Shown piece after piece: positions 8,401-19,605 of a stretch of DNA of 20,000 nt (its first letter is position 1; each line of letters begins with the position of its first letter). Source of the stretch: Chromera velia (taxonomy: Eukaryota > Sar > Chromeraceae); NCBI GenBank assembly GCA_018398765.1, contig JAHBMJ010001950.1, positions 1 through 20,000 on the forward strand, read 5' to 3'. The position numbers and the translations under genes were made by a program. The notes under the pieces are model-generated. The model was not told where the DNA came from, made no database searches, and worked only from the letters and a program-made list of their open reading frames with translations.

Positions 8401-11400
8401 GTCAGCGTCAAAAGGAGACTGTTTCGTCTCTCTATCTCTGTCGTCGTGAGGGTGTTTGTGGTGCGTGTGTATGTATATATGAATGTATCTGCTGCAAGAA
8501 GGAATCCAGTACGTCGCCAGATCAATCCTTTTGACTCTCTCTTTCGGCCTCTTCCTTTCTTTCCCGCTTTCACATTCACTTCTCTGATGTTTTGACTTTT
8601 GAGGATGTGCAGGACAGCAGGCTGATGAGCAGGCTCTCCCACGTTGTGGTCTCCCGTCTCCTCAAGTTCTTGTTCGACCAGAGCAAGGAGGACAAGACCA
8701 AGTACGAACAGTTCTACAAACAGTACTCCACTGCTCTCAAAGAGGGAGTCCTCGAGGACACACACACAGGAAGTGGGAAGCATCGAGACAACATTCTGCG
8801 GCTTCTCAGGTGCGTCTTCCCTTAATTGTGCGGTTGCTTCAGAGACTTGCGCTTGCGCTACATGAAGACAGTTCTTAGAGTAAGAGAGGTGCAAGATAAG
8901 TTCTAGGAAACATCTGTAGTGCCTCCCTGATGGCTTAGTATCCTGCTTTTTCTTTCCACAGGTTCGTGCACTTTTCTGCTTTTTCTTTTTTTTCACGTCA
9001 ATGAGCCCTTGCACCGACACACAAAAATTGCCTCCATCACCAGGGGAAACACGTCGATACCCGCCCGCGCCAGAACACACACACTCAGGTGGTGGAGAAA
9101 GAGGGAGAGAGGGAAAGACAGAAAGACAGAAAGAAAGACATTGTCCCATGTAGCTCGCCTCTCTCTCCTGCTGTGCAGGTTTGAGTCCTCGGAGTCTCCC
9201 GCAAAGGAGCTGACGAGCCTGGACGAGTACATCACCCAGATGAAGGAGAACCAGCAGAACATCTACTGCCTCTGTGCTGCGGACAGACACGTGAGTCATT
9301 TAGAGGAGAAGAAGGATAGAAGTTGGGTCCAAAGTTGGGAAAGACAGCACGAGACGAGACAAAGTGGACGGACTCAGCCAAGAGACGCTATCTTTTTGCA
9401 TCTCTTTTTTTTCTGCCTCTCTTCCTCGGCGTGCGATCTCGAACGCGGACCAGTAGGCGCACGCACGTGTTTTTTTTTGCATTGGCTTTCTTGCCCTGTC
9501 TGTCCGCCTTACAGATTGTTCTGATTTATTTCATCTCGTTTTTCCTGTCCCCCCCCTGTCTTCAGAATGCCCTTGCATCGCCGTACATGGAGTTCTTCAA
9601 GAGAAGGAAGAGACCCGTCTTGCTGATGTACGAGGATATCGATGAGTTCCTTCTGATGAACGTCCAGGTCTGTCTGTCTGTCTCTCGCCTCGTCACTCTG
9701 TTTCTCTTTTTCTTCTTCTTGGTTTTCTGTTCTTCTTCTTGTGGGATCTAGCTATCCGCCTGTTTCTGTCTTTTCTTTCTCTCTCTTTTTGTTTGTCTGA
9801 GAGGTCCTAGACACGAGATGTCTCTCTCGGCGGCCAGGAACGTTAGGTGAATGTGATGAAGCGGAAAAGGAATTTCTTTCGTCCCCTTTTTGTTGGGAAA
9901 GGCGGGTGTGTAAAAGCGTGAAGTGGACCTTCTGGCATGTGCCTGTGTATCCGTTCTGCCCACCTCTGTTGAGACCGGTCGGGTTTCTGTGTTCCGAAGA
10001 TGAAATCATGCTTCACTCCGTCGTTTGGCTTTCTGCTTTGTTTTGTTTTGTTTTGTTTCCAGTCGTACAAGGACAAGAAGCTAGTTGCGATTGACAGCTC
10101 CGAGGAGGACTTCGAGGAGCTTCTGGAAGACTCGGAGGGGGCAGAGGGAGAGGAGGGAAAGGAGAAGGGAGAGGCCGGAGGAGAATCCGAAAAGGGAAAA
10201 CAAGAAATCTCCCTCGCACCCCTCTCGGCTCAGGAACAGGGAGAACTGGAGGCCTTTGCAAAGGTCAGCATGAGAGAGTGTGTCTTATTGGAGGAGAAGA
10301 GGACGGGAGGCTTTTTGTTTCTTTTACATCTCTCACTCCTTTCTCCCCCCGCCCCCCCTTCTTTGGGACTCTCTCGTTCTCCTTATGTGACTTAGTGAGT
10401 GGTGCGTGAACGACTGAGGGAGGGATCGAATGGCTGTCCTTGTTTTCCTGCGTTGTCTCATTTTTTTCTTTTCTTTTTGCGATTCCCACCTCTTTCTCTC
10501 TTGTCTTCTCCAAGGGCCCGCTTCCTTGTAAGCCCAAACATCCGATCAGATGTTCCTTCAGTTCTTTCATCCGGTTGCGTTGCTCTCCGACAAACGACCT
10601 AAAGAGAGAGCTAATTTGAAGGAAGGAACAGGAGCTGCATGCATCCATGCATGCATGAACGCGCCCCTCCCTGCATGCAGAGAGTCCTCGCTGACCAAGT
10701 GAGCGGCGTGAAGTTCTCCACGAGGCTCCACGACAGCCCGGCTGTGGTGACCGGGTTCATCTCTTCGGGTGTGAGGAAGATGATGAAGGCAGCCATGAAG
10801 AGTGCCGACGGAGTGGACGGTCAGTGGGAATGGGGGGGGCGGGAACGGAGACTCGACGCTGTTTCGGTGGTGAAAGCGAAGTCAAAAGAAAAGGGAGAAA
10901 GAAAGGAAATACGTTCGAAGTCGAGAGAGACCCATTTCACCATGAGAAAGGTGTAGTTGATGTTCAGTCTCGGTGTCGATTCTGTCACACAATTAAGCGT
11001 GGGAGCGAATCGAAAGTCGCGTAGATAGAAAATGTATTTCCGGATTATCTCCTCTTGGAGAATTCTTGTCTCTGGGGGTCCCTTATTTTCACTTTCTCTT
11101 CTTCTCCCTCCTTCCCTCTCCTTCCCCATCTGCCTCTGCCCCACCCCCCACCCCCCCCTTTCCTTTCTGCCCCCGCTTTCGCCCTTCTTTATTTGCTTTT
11201 GGTGCCTTGCTTTTTTGGTTCTGTGCTCTCCGAGTGTGCATGCAGCTTTCTCCCGTGTGCCCGTCAAGCTGGAGCTGAACCCTGGGCACAAGATCATCAA
11301 GGCGATCCACCACGCGCAGTCCTCCAAGAGCGACAAGGGAGGGGTTGCCACAGTGATGATGCAACAGATTTTGGACAATGCCTGCATTGCTGCGGGGATG

Positions 11401-11783
11401 GTGGACGATCCCCGGACTCTGCTGGAGAGACTCCAGAGGCATCTGCAGGTCAGTCAGCTTAGAAACAGAATTCAATATGATCCTGCCCTTCTGTTTTCCC
11501 TGTTGAGGGTCGAATAAATTTCTCCTTTGGGGCGCCTTGTGATCCTCCAGCATCGCGAACAAATGAAAAAAGGAGAGGTGCAACAGCCAAGTAGGGACAC
11601 AGAACACTGCCGGAATCTTGCATTGCACGTGTTGGAGGGATCGTGAGATCACATTTCGTTTCTTTAAAAGCTCGTGTCTGTTCACCTTGATTTCTGTGTG
11701 GGCTGTTTATGTCCCGGTGGACTGCGGGTCTTTTTGTATGTGTATTTGTCTCTCTTACCCTCACCCGCTCCCTCCCTCCCTCC

Positions 11784-11840
<57 letters not shown>

Positions 11841-12110
11841 TGTGCGTGTGTGTGTGTGTGTGTGCGCGCGCGCGCGCGCGTGTACGTGTGCCTGTACGTG
11901 TGCGTGTACGGCTCGTGTCTTTGACAGGTGACTGCCGACTTTGTGGAGGGCAACGTGAAGGACGACTACGAGTCTGAGGAGAAGAAGAAGAAGAGGGAGA
12001 GCACTGGAGGGGACACGGGGGAATCTATTGAGTTTGGAAAGGAAAAGGAAGATGAGGTTCTGGAAGGTGAGGAAGTGAGCTCACCTCTGAAGAACTCAAT
12101 GAGAGCTTGA
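5472..12110 (+). CDS. TRAP1: TRAP1, mitochondrial HSP90 chaperone (15 exons)
   Basis: ATP-dependent HSP90 chaperone of the mitochondrial matrix. Exons: 5472-5494, 5576-5780, 5900-5975, 6174-6256, 6611-6867, 7222-7437, 7753-7828, 8098-8295, 8613-8809, 9179-9290, 9566-9667, 10063-10263, 10681-10819, 11246-11448, 11928-12110; all junctions are GT-AG and in phase, giving 756 residues. The presequence starts [10 protein letters not shown] and has a likely cleavage zone at [22 protein letters not shown] marks TRAP1 rather than cytosolic HSP90. GHKL ATP-site motifs: [15 protein letters not shown] (catalytic Glu near 81, Asn 85), DTGVGM at 130, GQFGVGFYS from 172. The middle-domain Arg lies in VSREN near 374. 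There is no charged linker and no MEEVD tail. Oddities: a Glu/Gly/Lys-rich insertion in exon 12 and a 60-residue charged C-terminal tail in exon 15. Exon 3 may instead end at 5969 and exon 6 at 7458; both alternatives keep the frame. Confidence 0.95.
6872..6938. repeat. (CT)n-(GT)n microsatellite in TRAP1 intron 5
   Basis: A pyrimidine run of CTCTCT, TTTC and CCCT units begins right behind the donor at 6868 and passes into about twelve GT dinucleotides. The repeat is intronic; the short open frames through it are not genes. Confidence 0.9.
9098..9140. repeat. Purine microsatellite in TRAP1 intron 9
   Basis: GAGAAAGAGGGAGAGAGGG followed by repeated GAAAGACA units, shortly before the acceptor at 9178. 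It is one of the few plus-strand purine-rich runs inside TRAP1; most of its introns are pyrimidine-rich on this strand. Confidence 0.8.
10037..10058. repeat. (TTTTG)n run at TRAP1 intron 11 acceptor
   Basis: Four units of TTTTG make up the pyrimidine-rich stretch just upstream of the CCAG acceptor of exon 12. The simple repeat therefore appears to serve as the polypyrimidine tract of this 3' splice site. Confidence 0.8.
11767..11882. repeat. (CCCT)n-(CT)n-(GT)n-(GC)n compound repeat in TRAP1 intron 14
   Basis: CCCT units, about 16 CT dinucleotides, about 28 GT dinucleotides with two interruptions, and then nine alternating GC/CG steps, all within the last and longest TRAP1 intron and ending about 45 bases before its acceptor. 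Alternating GT and GC runs are known Z-DNA formers. Open frames here (poly-Ser/Leu, poly-Val/Cys) are artefacts. Confidence 0.95.
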
Positions 12111-12619
12111 ATGACCCGCAGCAGTTCGGTGGAGGAAAGGATTAAAAAATAGTCAATTTTAGAGAAAGAAAGATAAAAAAAGGACAGGGACAGAAGCAAA
12201 AGGAGGAAAAGAAAGAAAGAACGGAAAGAAGGAACGAACGAATGAACGAGCGAAGGAAGAAAGAAAGACCGCAGAGAGCAAAGAGAGAAAACGATTGTGA
12301 AAAAAGAAGAACATCAATCAAAGAACAGAATCCGGGTATCCTGAAGAGAGTGACTGAGTCGGATTGAGCTCAAAAAGTGTTCAAATGAGGAAATGCTCTG
12401 AGAAAAAATCTGTGCCCACTGCCCCGGGGCCCGCGGCTCCCGCTTTCTTTGATTAGTTCATGCACGCATACGATGTGATAGATTTTGAAAACCTATATAG
12501 GTCTGCGCTTTAATTGATGTCGATTCGTTCTGATTTTGTGCACGTGTGGTCGCCCTCAACGGACAAAATCGGAGCAGATATGTAGGCAATATTATATGAC
12601 GTCATATTAGCCCACTAAG
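12111..12619. other. TRAP1 3' flank with degenerate purine repeats
   Basis: No coding region is supported. From about 12130 to 12310 the plus strand is purine-rich with loose tetranucleotide units (GAAA, GAAC, GAAT, GAGC), probably the 3' untranslated region and an old microsatellite. A GC-only patch sits at 12421-12440 and the last 150 bases become AT-richer. The sequence to 12624 is the pre-insertion flank of the retrotransposon, ending with the target duplication. Confidence 0.5.
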
Positions 12620-12624
12620 GTGTA
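12620..12624. repeat. Target site duplication, left copy (GTGTA)
   Basis: GTGTA directly precedes the left LTR and is repeated at 19071-19075 directly behind the right LTR. Five-base duplications are typical of Ty3/gypsy integrases. The flanking match shows that the copy integrated as a unit at this site. Confidence 0.9.
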
Positions 12625-12901
12625 TGTTCCGTCTGGCCTACGGAAGCTATAGGGCTCAGATACGTGCTTTTACGATCTTACACATATAGAGGTCTGTTAG
12701 AGAGGGCATCTTTCCTTCAGGCTTGCCTTCTCTCTATAACAGGCAGCATGTATGCGCGTCCATTCTCTGTATCTGAGAATTGCTGTCAATAATAGGTACG
12801 CGTCTGTATTGAATCAATCACTCTGTATTGGACCCTTTTACTATTAAGTCGATCTTGCTTATCGAAGGGCTTAGTGTTTCTCTTATTCATGATCCATAAC
12901 A
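12625..12901 (-). repeat. 3' LTR (left copy)
   Basis: 277 bases from TGTTCC to ATAACA on the plus strand; the ends form the short inverted repeat TGTT...AACA with the standard TG...CA termini. It matches the right copy at all but four positions (12638, 12687, 12718, 12863), all C/T differences, without any length change. Confidence 0.97.
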
Positions 12902-12916
12902 ATCACTCCCCCCCTT
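12902..12916 (-). other. Polypurine tract
   Basis: On the element's sense strand AAGGGGGGGAGTGAT abuts the 3' LTR. It is the expected position and composition of the RNase H-resistant primer for plus-strand DNA synthesis. The purine run stops three to four bases before the LTR boundary, which is slightly unusual. Confidence 0.7.
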
Positions 12917-13116
12917 AAGCTTGTACGTCCCGCACAATTCACACCTTTCACCGATCCCAGCCACCTACACCGGCAATCGAAGAACCACCATTGGCGCGGC
13001 CGCACCACATGATACGAAGGGCGGGAAAAATATAAGAAGAGTGGGGAAAAGGAATGATGGATCGAATCAATTGAAACAGCGCAGTCATCACTTCATGCCA
13101 TGGAGCAATCAACAGT

Positions 13117-14568
<1,452 letters not shown>

Positions 14569-17483
14569 TCACTCCTGACACTCTCGACAGGAAGCAACCC
14601 ACTCTCTCGCATCAGCCCGCAATCGAGGCCACCAGAAATGCAGCAACGTTTTGTCTGCCAACCGATGCTGCCCTGCATGACCTCCCAAACTGTGATCATG
14701 TCCCATCATAAGCACAGTCGACTGACACGCCCTAGGTACAACGAGTTGCTCTCTTTTCTCCATCCCTCTCCCCTCAAATCGGTACAGCAGGCCATCTCTG
14801 AATTCAAACGCACTCTCTTCCAAAAGCACCTGCCTTGCCTGCCTCTTGTCTGTCGGTACAATACCTTTTGCAAAATATCTGTAGTGGTCCCCCAACACCG
14901 GATCTTTCGGCAACTCCTCTCTCACACTGTTCAAAAACGCCTTGTTCACTTGTAGCGGTGCAGCCTCTGCCTGCCCGTGCACACTTGCCATGACTGCCCC
15001 CATGCCTGTCCGGATCTCGGTGCTCCCGTCTGTGGGTTGGTTGCAATGCCTGCACAGTGGAACGCCACTGTCAACACAAACAGGCAACGGCTTCTGCGGC
15101 ATTCGGGAGAGAGTGTCTGCATCTGCATGGGCCTTTCCCGACTTGTGAACATACCGCAGCCCAAATTCCTGCAACTCCAACGCTCAATTCCTCACTCTCT
15201 CATTCGCCACTTTCCTATCCTCCATCGCCAGATTGGGTTTGTGATCAGTGACTACATACGTGCGCCCACCAATGAGGTAGTGCCGCCACTGTTGGCAGCA
15301 GTACACAAGACCTAAGGCCTCCCTTTCTACTGGGTTGTAATTCCTCTTGGTGGCACTCAACGCCCTGCTCATATAGGCAATCACCACCTCCTTTCCATTG
15401 ATTTCTTATGTGAGAAGACCTCCCACAGAGACCTTGCACGCGTCGGGCTTGACGGTGAAAGGGCGGCTCATGTCTGGAAAGGCAAGGATAGGGGGGGTAG
15501 TGGGGCGTCTCTTCAATTCGGTAAAGATTGCCTCTGCCTCCTCCCCCCACTGGAAGGGAAGGGGACGGCCTTCCTTGTTAGCTGGCTTCAGCAGCTCATG
15601 GAGGGGATGTGTCAACCTCGCAAAGCCTGCAACGAAATGGCGGTAATACGAGTAGAGATAAAGAAAGGAGCGCAGCTCTTTTCGGTCTTTTGGGGACTCC
15701 CACTCCAATACCTTCTTCACATTCTTTCAACTCGGCCTAATCCCCCTGAAGGAGACTGAATGTCTCAAATACTCCACCTCTCTCAACGCAATCTACGCTT
15801 TCTCTAACTTCAGCTTGAGGTTTGCCTGCCTCACCAATCCCAAAACCTCCCTCAAATCCCTCAAATGCTCTTCGTGCGAGCGGGAAAAAACAATGATGTT
15901 ATCGATGTAGACGAGGGCGATGTCTCTCGTCAAACCTGCGAGAAGCAACGTCATCACACGCTGAAAGATGCTCGGTGCGTTCACGAGCCCAAACGGCATG
16001 CGTGTGAACTCATACAGACCAAAAGGAGTCACGAAAGCAGTTTTCTCTGCATCTGCTTCGTGCATCTTCAGCTGGAAAAAGCCGGAGGTGTAATCGAGAA
16101 CGGAAAACACCTGTGCTCTTGCGAGACGGTCGAGGGTCTCTTGGATGCGGGGAAGGGGGAACAAGTCACGTTTGGTTGCCTGATTCAGCTTGCGGAAGTC
16201 GAGGCAGAAACGGGTGGTGCTATCAGGCTTCTTTATAAGGACAACGGGCGCAGCCCATGGAGAGCTGGACTTTCGGATGACACCCCCTTCTTCCATTGCC
16301 TCAATCTCCTTCTTCACATGGTCGCGTTGGTGGTAGGGCACTCTGTCCTGATTCTATCTGATGGGAGGGGCGTCGCCTGTGGGGATTCGGACTTCGTACG
16401 GCTGCCCATTCAATCGTAATTCGCCGATATCAAAGCGGGAGCGAGACCAGAGGTCGCTATGCTCTCGGAGAAGGGATTCATACTTCCCTCTGACCTCAGG
16501 CGGGATGTGCGAGAGATGAACTTTCGGAAGTGAAGGAGACGGTGGGGGATTCTGCGGTGGGGTAGGTGTCGTCACGTTGGCTGTGACGGCTGTGACTGAG
16601 GCAGCGTGGCTGGCTGGCTCGGCAAAAGTAAGGAGGGACTCTGCACCCAATCGAAGATCTTGCTACGAGACGTTCAGGACTTCGATGGTGGCAACTCCGG
16701 CCCTCACTGTGACTATCTGGTCTGGGACTGCAAGGCCTGGGTGCGCTCAGGGAAAATTTCGATGCAAAATGACTGTTTCTTCCTCTCTTACTCCATCTAC
16801 ATCCATCTGGAGAAGCACACGGGAACGCTTCGTGACTTTTGTGAGGCGGAGGGGAGCCACACGCATCGGCTTCTGTCTGTCATCGTACCAACAGTGAAAG
16901 ACGGGAAGATCAGCAACAACCAACCTGTCCTCTCTGTAATGGTACTGCACGACTGGGTCTTTGAGCCTAAGAAAGTCCTGCCCAAGGATCAGGTCGTACC
17001 CCGTGTCGGCTGTGACGAGGAGAGTGTGCGGGAATTTTTTCTCTGGATTGTTGGGGTGGGAGAGTGAGATCGTGGTCTCCCCCAGCACCTTCAACCCACT
17101 CCCTCCAGCCGCCAACAGCGCCAGGGTAGCCGGAACCACTGGGCTGTCTGCATGCAAAGTCAGTAACATATCTATGAATGAGACTTCTGCACCTGAATCA
17201 AGTATTCCTGTCGTCTTATGTCCATTTCCAACCACAAAGCTTACTTTCGACTGACTACCGACCTTAACGGAAGCACTCTGTGCCCACATGCTTGTTGGCT
17301 TCGTTTTTTCTCTTTTGGGCATTCGTACCGGCAAGGGAGATGGAAGCACAGGCTGCCTACGCGCTTCTTCAAAAGCAAATCTCTTCCCTGCACTGTCGTC
17401 CTCTCTCGAAAAGCAGCCTTTCCTTTTCATTTCATGAAGTGGAGCATGGAGATACACAGAGAGAGGACGAGGCAACTGAGGTT

Positions 17484-17532
17484 GGGAGGTAGGGACTGCC
17501 TCTACTGTGTCCCTCCACCCCATTCGTTTCCC
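17484..17532 (-). promoter_or_regulatory. Programmed -1 ribosomal frameshift signal, gag to pol
   Basis: On the sense strand the heptamer GGGAAAC (17532 down to 17526) is in the gag phase G GGA AAC, the X XXY YYZ pattern. After a 5-base spacer, GGGTGGAGGGAC (17520-17509) can pair with the segment 17496-17484. Eleven base pairs form, with one bulged A and one U-U mismatch, around a 12-base loop. The gag stop codon TAG (17504-17502) sits in the loop. Pol is open in exactly the -1 frame across this point. Sequence, phase, spacing and structure all agree; function was not tested. Confidence 0.75.
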
Positions 17533-18665
17533 GAGTACCGCAGTTGTGGACAGTTCGCGACGAAGTGTGATGGCGACCTGCAATGGTGGCATGTTGGCAC
17601 TCGTTGCCCGAACGGTGGGGCATGCCCATTCTGTCCATACCCGAAGTGACTGTTGTTGAAACCGTTGTGACCTCCTCTGCCTCTGTACATGCCTCCTGGT
17701 ATTCCTCCTCGTCCCCTGTATCCACCTCAGAGTCTCCATCCTGAGCCTGCATTTCGGCCAGGCATGAAGCCGTATGCGACTTGAGGAGACGGCCGATTGC
17801 CGTAGACGGCATAGCCGCCCCGACCCCCTCGTAGCATCGAATTGCCCCTGCCGCAGCCGCAAGTATGCAAAGCCGCTATACTGGCCTCAACGCGCTCAAG
17901 CCTGTCTGTTAACTTCTCCCATCGTTCAAGGTCAGACGCTGACTGCATATTCTGGACGGCAGCGAGTTTGGCTCTGGCTTTCTTCTACAGCTTGGCATGG
18001 AGATGCTCGGTTCTCTTTACCAAGTCATTCCATTTGGAGAAGGCGGGTTCAATTTCCAGAGCTTCCCGCATTTCGGGATAGAGGGCGTTGATGAATGGTG
18101 TAATACGATGGTTCCGAATGACGTTTAGGTTAGCGGCCATGAAGGTATCGATGAATCGGTCAACAAACGGTTGGAACGCGTCTGCGACACTCAGTTTCAC
18201 GTCTGCCATCGTATACACCGCATGCTTTTCTTCCATGCCTCCCCCACCATAGGCATCGAGGAACCATGCGTCTAATTCATCGACGGTGGAGCATGTTCCT
18301 CTCTTCTCGTCCCACTGCTGCACCAGGTCGGTGTCAACAAAGTGCATACCAAGCAACAGTTTGTATTCATCGACGTTGAGGTTGCCGGCTTTCACTTTGT
18401 CATGGAATTGGCTGAACCAAGTCCTCCTATTCTTCTTCTTGGGGTCAAATACCTCTACGACTCTCTTCACCTCTGCCAGTGCCTTCAGTTTGTCCACATC
18501 AATTGCCATGTTCGGTCCTTGCCCTGCCTGTATCGATTCCTCTGAATCGGTCTGTTGTTCAGATGCTGAGCAGTGCGTGACTGCTGGGCTTTCGATAACA
18601 ATCTCCCCTTCCTCCGTGAAGAGGGTGCCTATGGAGGAAGGAGGAGGAGTATCGATGTTCTCCAA
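17502..18665 (-). pseudogene. gag: Ty3/gypsy gag, interrupted by two stop codons
   Basis: Gag makes the particle shell and nucleocapsid that package element RNA. The frame starts at ATG 18665 and ends at TAG 17502-17504, 387 codons plus stop. Residues of about 60-226 form the capsid-like region (RRTWFSQFHDKV, YPEMREALEIEPAFSKW). A predicted coiled coil (LERWEKLTDRLERVEASI) and Arg-Gly-Gly repeats follow, then a CCHC zinc knuckle (CHHCRSPSHFVANC, 17550-17591). Two in-frame stops break it: TAG at 17985-17987 and TGA at 17727-17729. Both can be reached from sense codons (CAG, CGA) by one C-to-T change, and the second falls inside the RGG stretch where Arg is expected. No frameshift interrupts the frame. 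Confidence 0.88.
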
Positions 18666-18793
18666 GTAGGGGTGGATGGAAGGAATCGAAGGGGAACTCT
18701 GGTTTCCTCCTTGTAGATAGGAGGTTCCTCTTTTTGTGATTCCAGTCTGTATTGTGTTAACTGGACCGGGAACCCGAAAGCTCTGCTAACCAC
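18666..18793 (-). other. Retrotransposon leader with primer binding site
   Basis: The untranslated leader between 5' LTR and gag. One base after the LTR the sense strand reads TGGTTAGCAGAGC (18792-18780), complementary to a tRNA 3' end finishing GCTCTGCTAACCA. TGG pairing with the universal CCA, at this offset, is the signature of a primer binding site. The sequence resembles a eukaryotic initiator Met tRNA end but for one extra A. The donor tRNA is therefore uncertain. Confidence 0.65.
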
Positions 18794-19070
18794 TGTTCCG
18801 TCTGGCTTACGGAAGCTATAGGGCTCAGATACGTGCTTTTACGATCTTACACATACAGAGGTCTGTTAGAGAGGGCATCTTTCCTTTAGGCTTGCCTTCT
18901 CTCTATAACAGGCAGCATGTATGCGCGTCCATTCTCTGTATCTGAGAATTGCTGTCAATAATAGGTACGCGTCTGTATTGAATCAATCACTCTGTATTGG
19001 ACCCTTTTACTATTAAGTCGATCTTGCTTATTGAAGGGCTTAGTGTTTCTCTTATTCATGATCCATAACA
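18794..19070 (-). repeat. 5' LTR (right copy)
   Basis: 277 bases, the same TGTT...AACA termini as the left copy and equal length. Because the element reads on the minus strand, this copy carries its promoter. Differences from the left copy lie at 18807, 18856, 18887 and 19032. No canonical TATA box was identified with confidence. Confidence 0.97.
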
Positions 19071-19075
19071 GTGTA
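19071..19075. repeat. Target site duplication, right copy (GTGTA)
   Basis: Matches the five bases at 12620-12624 exactly and abuts the right LTR end. Confidence 0.9.
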
Positions 19076-19440
19076 TGTTCAAAAACTTTCTTAAACTCTT
19101 TATGCAATGCACTTGATTGATGCATAGATTCATACTACATAAAAAATATTCATAAACTATTAATATATAATACTAGTCATATAACTTGAACAAATCAATT
19201 AAAATAATTAAGCTTATTCGATATTTTGATCTGGAAGCACATTTCAAAATAGTAGTAAATAGACTGATAACATTGAAATAGATGTTGTATAAAATTTTAA
19301 CATAATATGTTTCATTAAATGCTAAATTAAATGTGTAACAATTAATACTAAGTTATATAGTATTCTTATCATGTTGTCTCACATAGTCTCAGATATATAA
19401 AAAAACTATAAAAAACCGTTCAACCGCATCTTCTAGCATG
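19076..19440. other. AT-rich non-coding block
   Basis: Roughly three quarters A+T, with TA-rich words and no open frame of note on either strand. Its composition contrasts sharply with the rest of the window. It starts exactly at the retrotransposon's right flank, while the left flank is only mildly AT-rich. It could be an old element, an organelle-derived insert or a gene-terminal spacer; no terminal repeats were found. Confidence 0.6.
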
Positions 19441-19605
19441 TTAAACGATTTTAACTCTCATGCAACAACTGGTATATTAACTGTGGCCCAAACGTAATGC
19501 CAGATAATATCAATTGTAACTCGTCTGTCAGTAAATAGATTTTCAGCGCTGTCTGGGTCATCCACCGAAAAGTGAAAAGTGATGCTGAGAGAAAAGGACT
19601 GGAGC

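Noticed and set aside
8355..9299. 314-codon minus-strand open frame
   Set aside because: It is antisense to TRAP1 exons 9 and 10 and their introns, and its sequence has no recognisable domain.
11459..11977. Open frames over the CT/GT/GC repeat on both strands
   Set aside because: They are low-complexity translations of intron 14 of TRAP1, which is flanked by well-supported exons.
15865..16419. 184-codon plus-strand open frame
   Set aside because: It is the antisense of the reverse transcriptase coding region.
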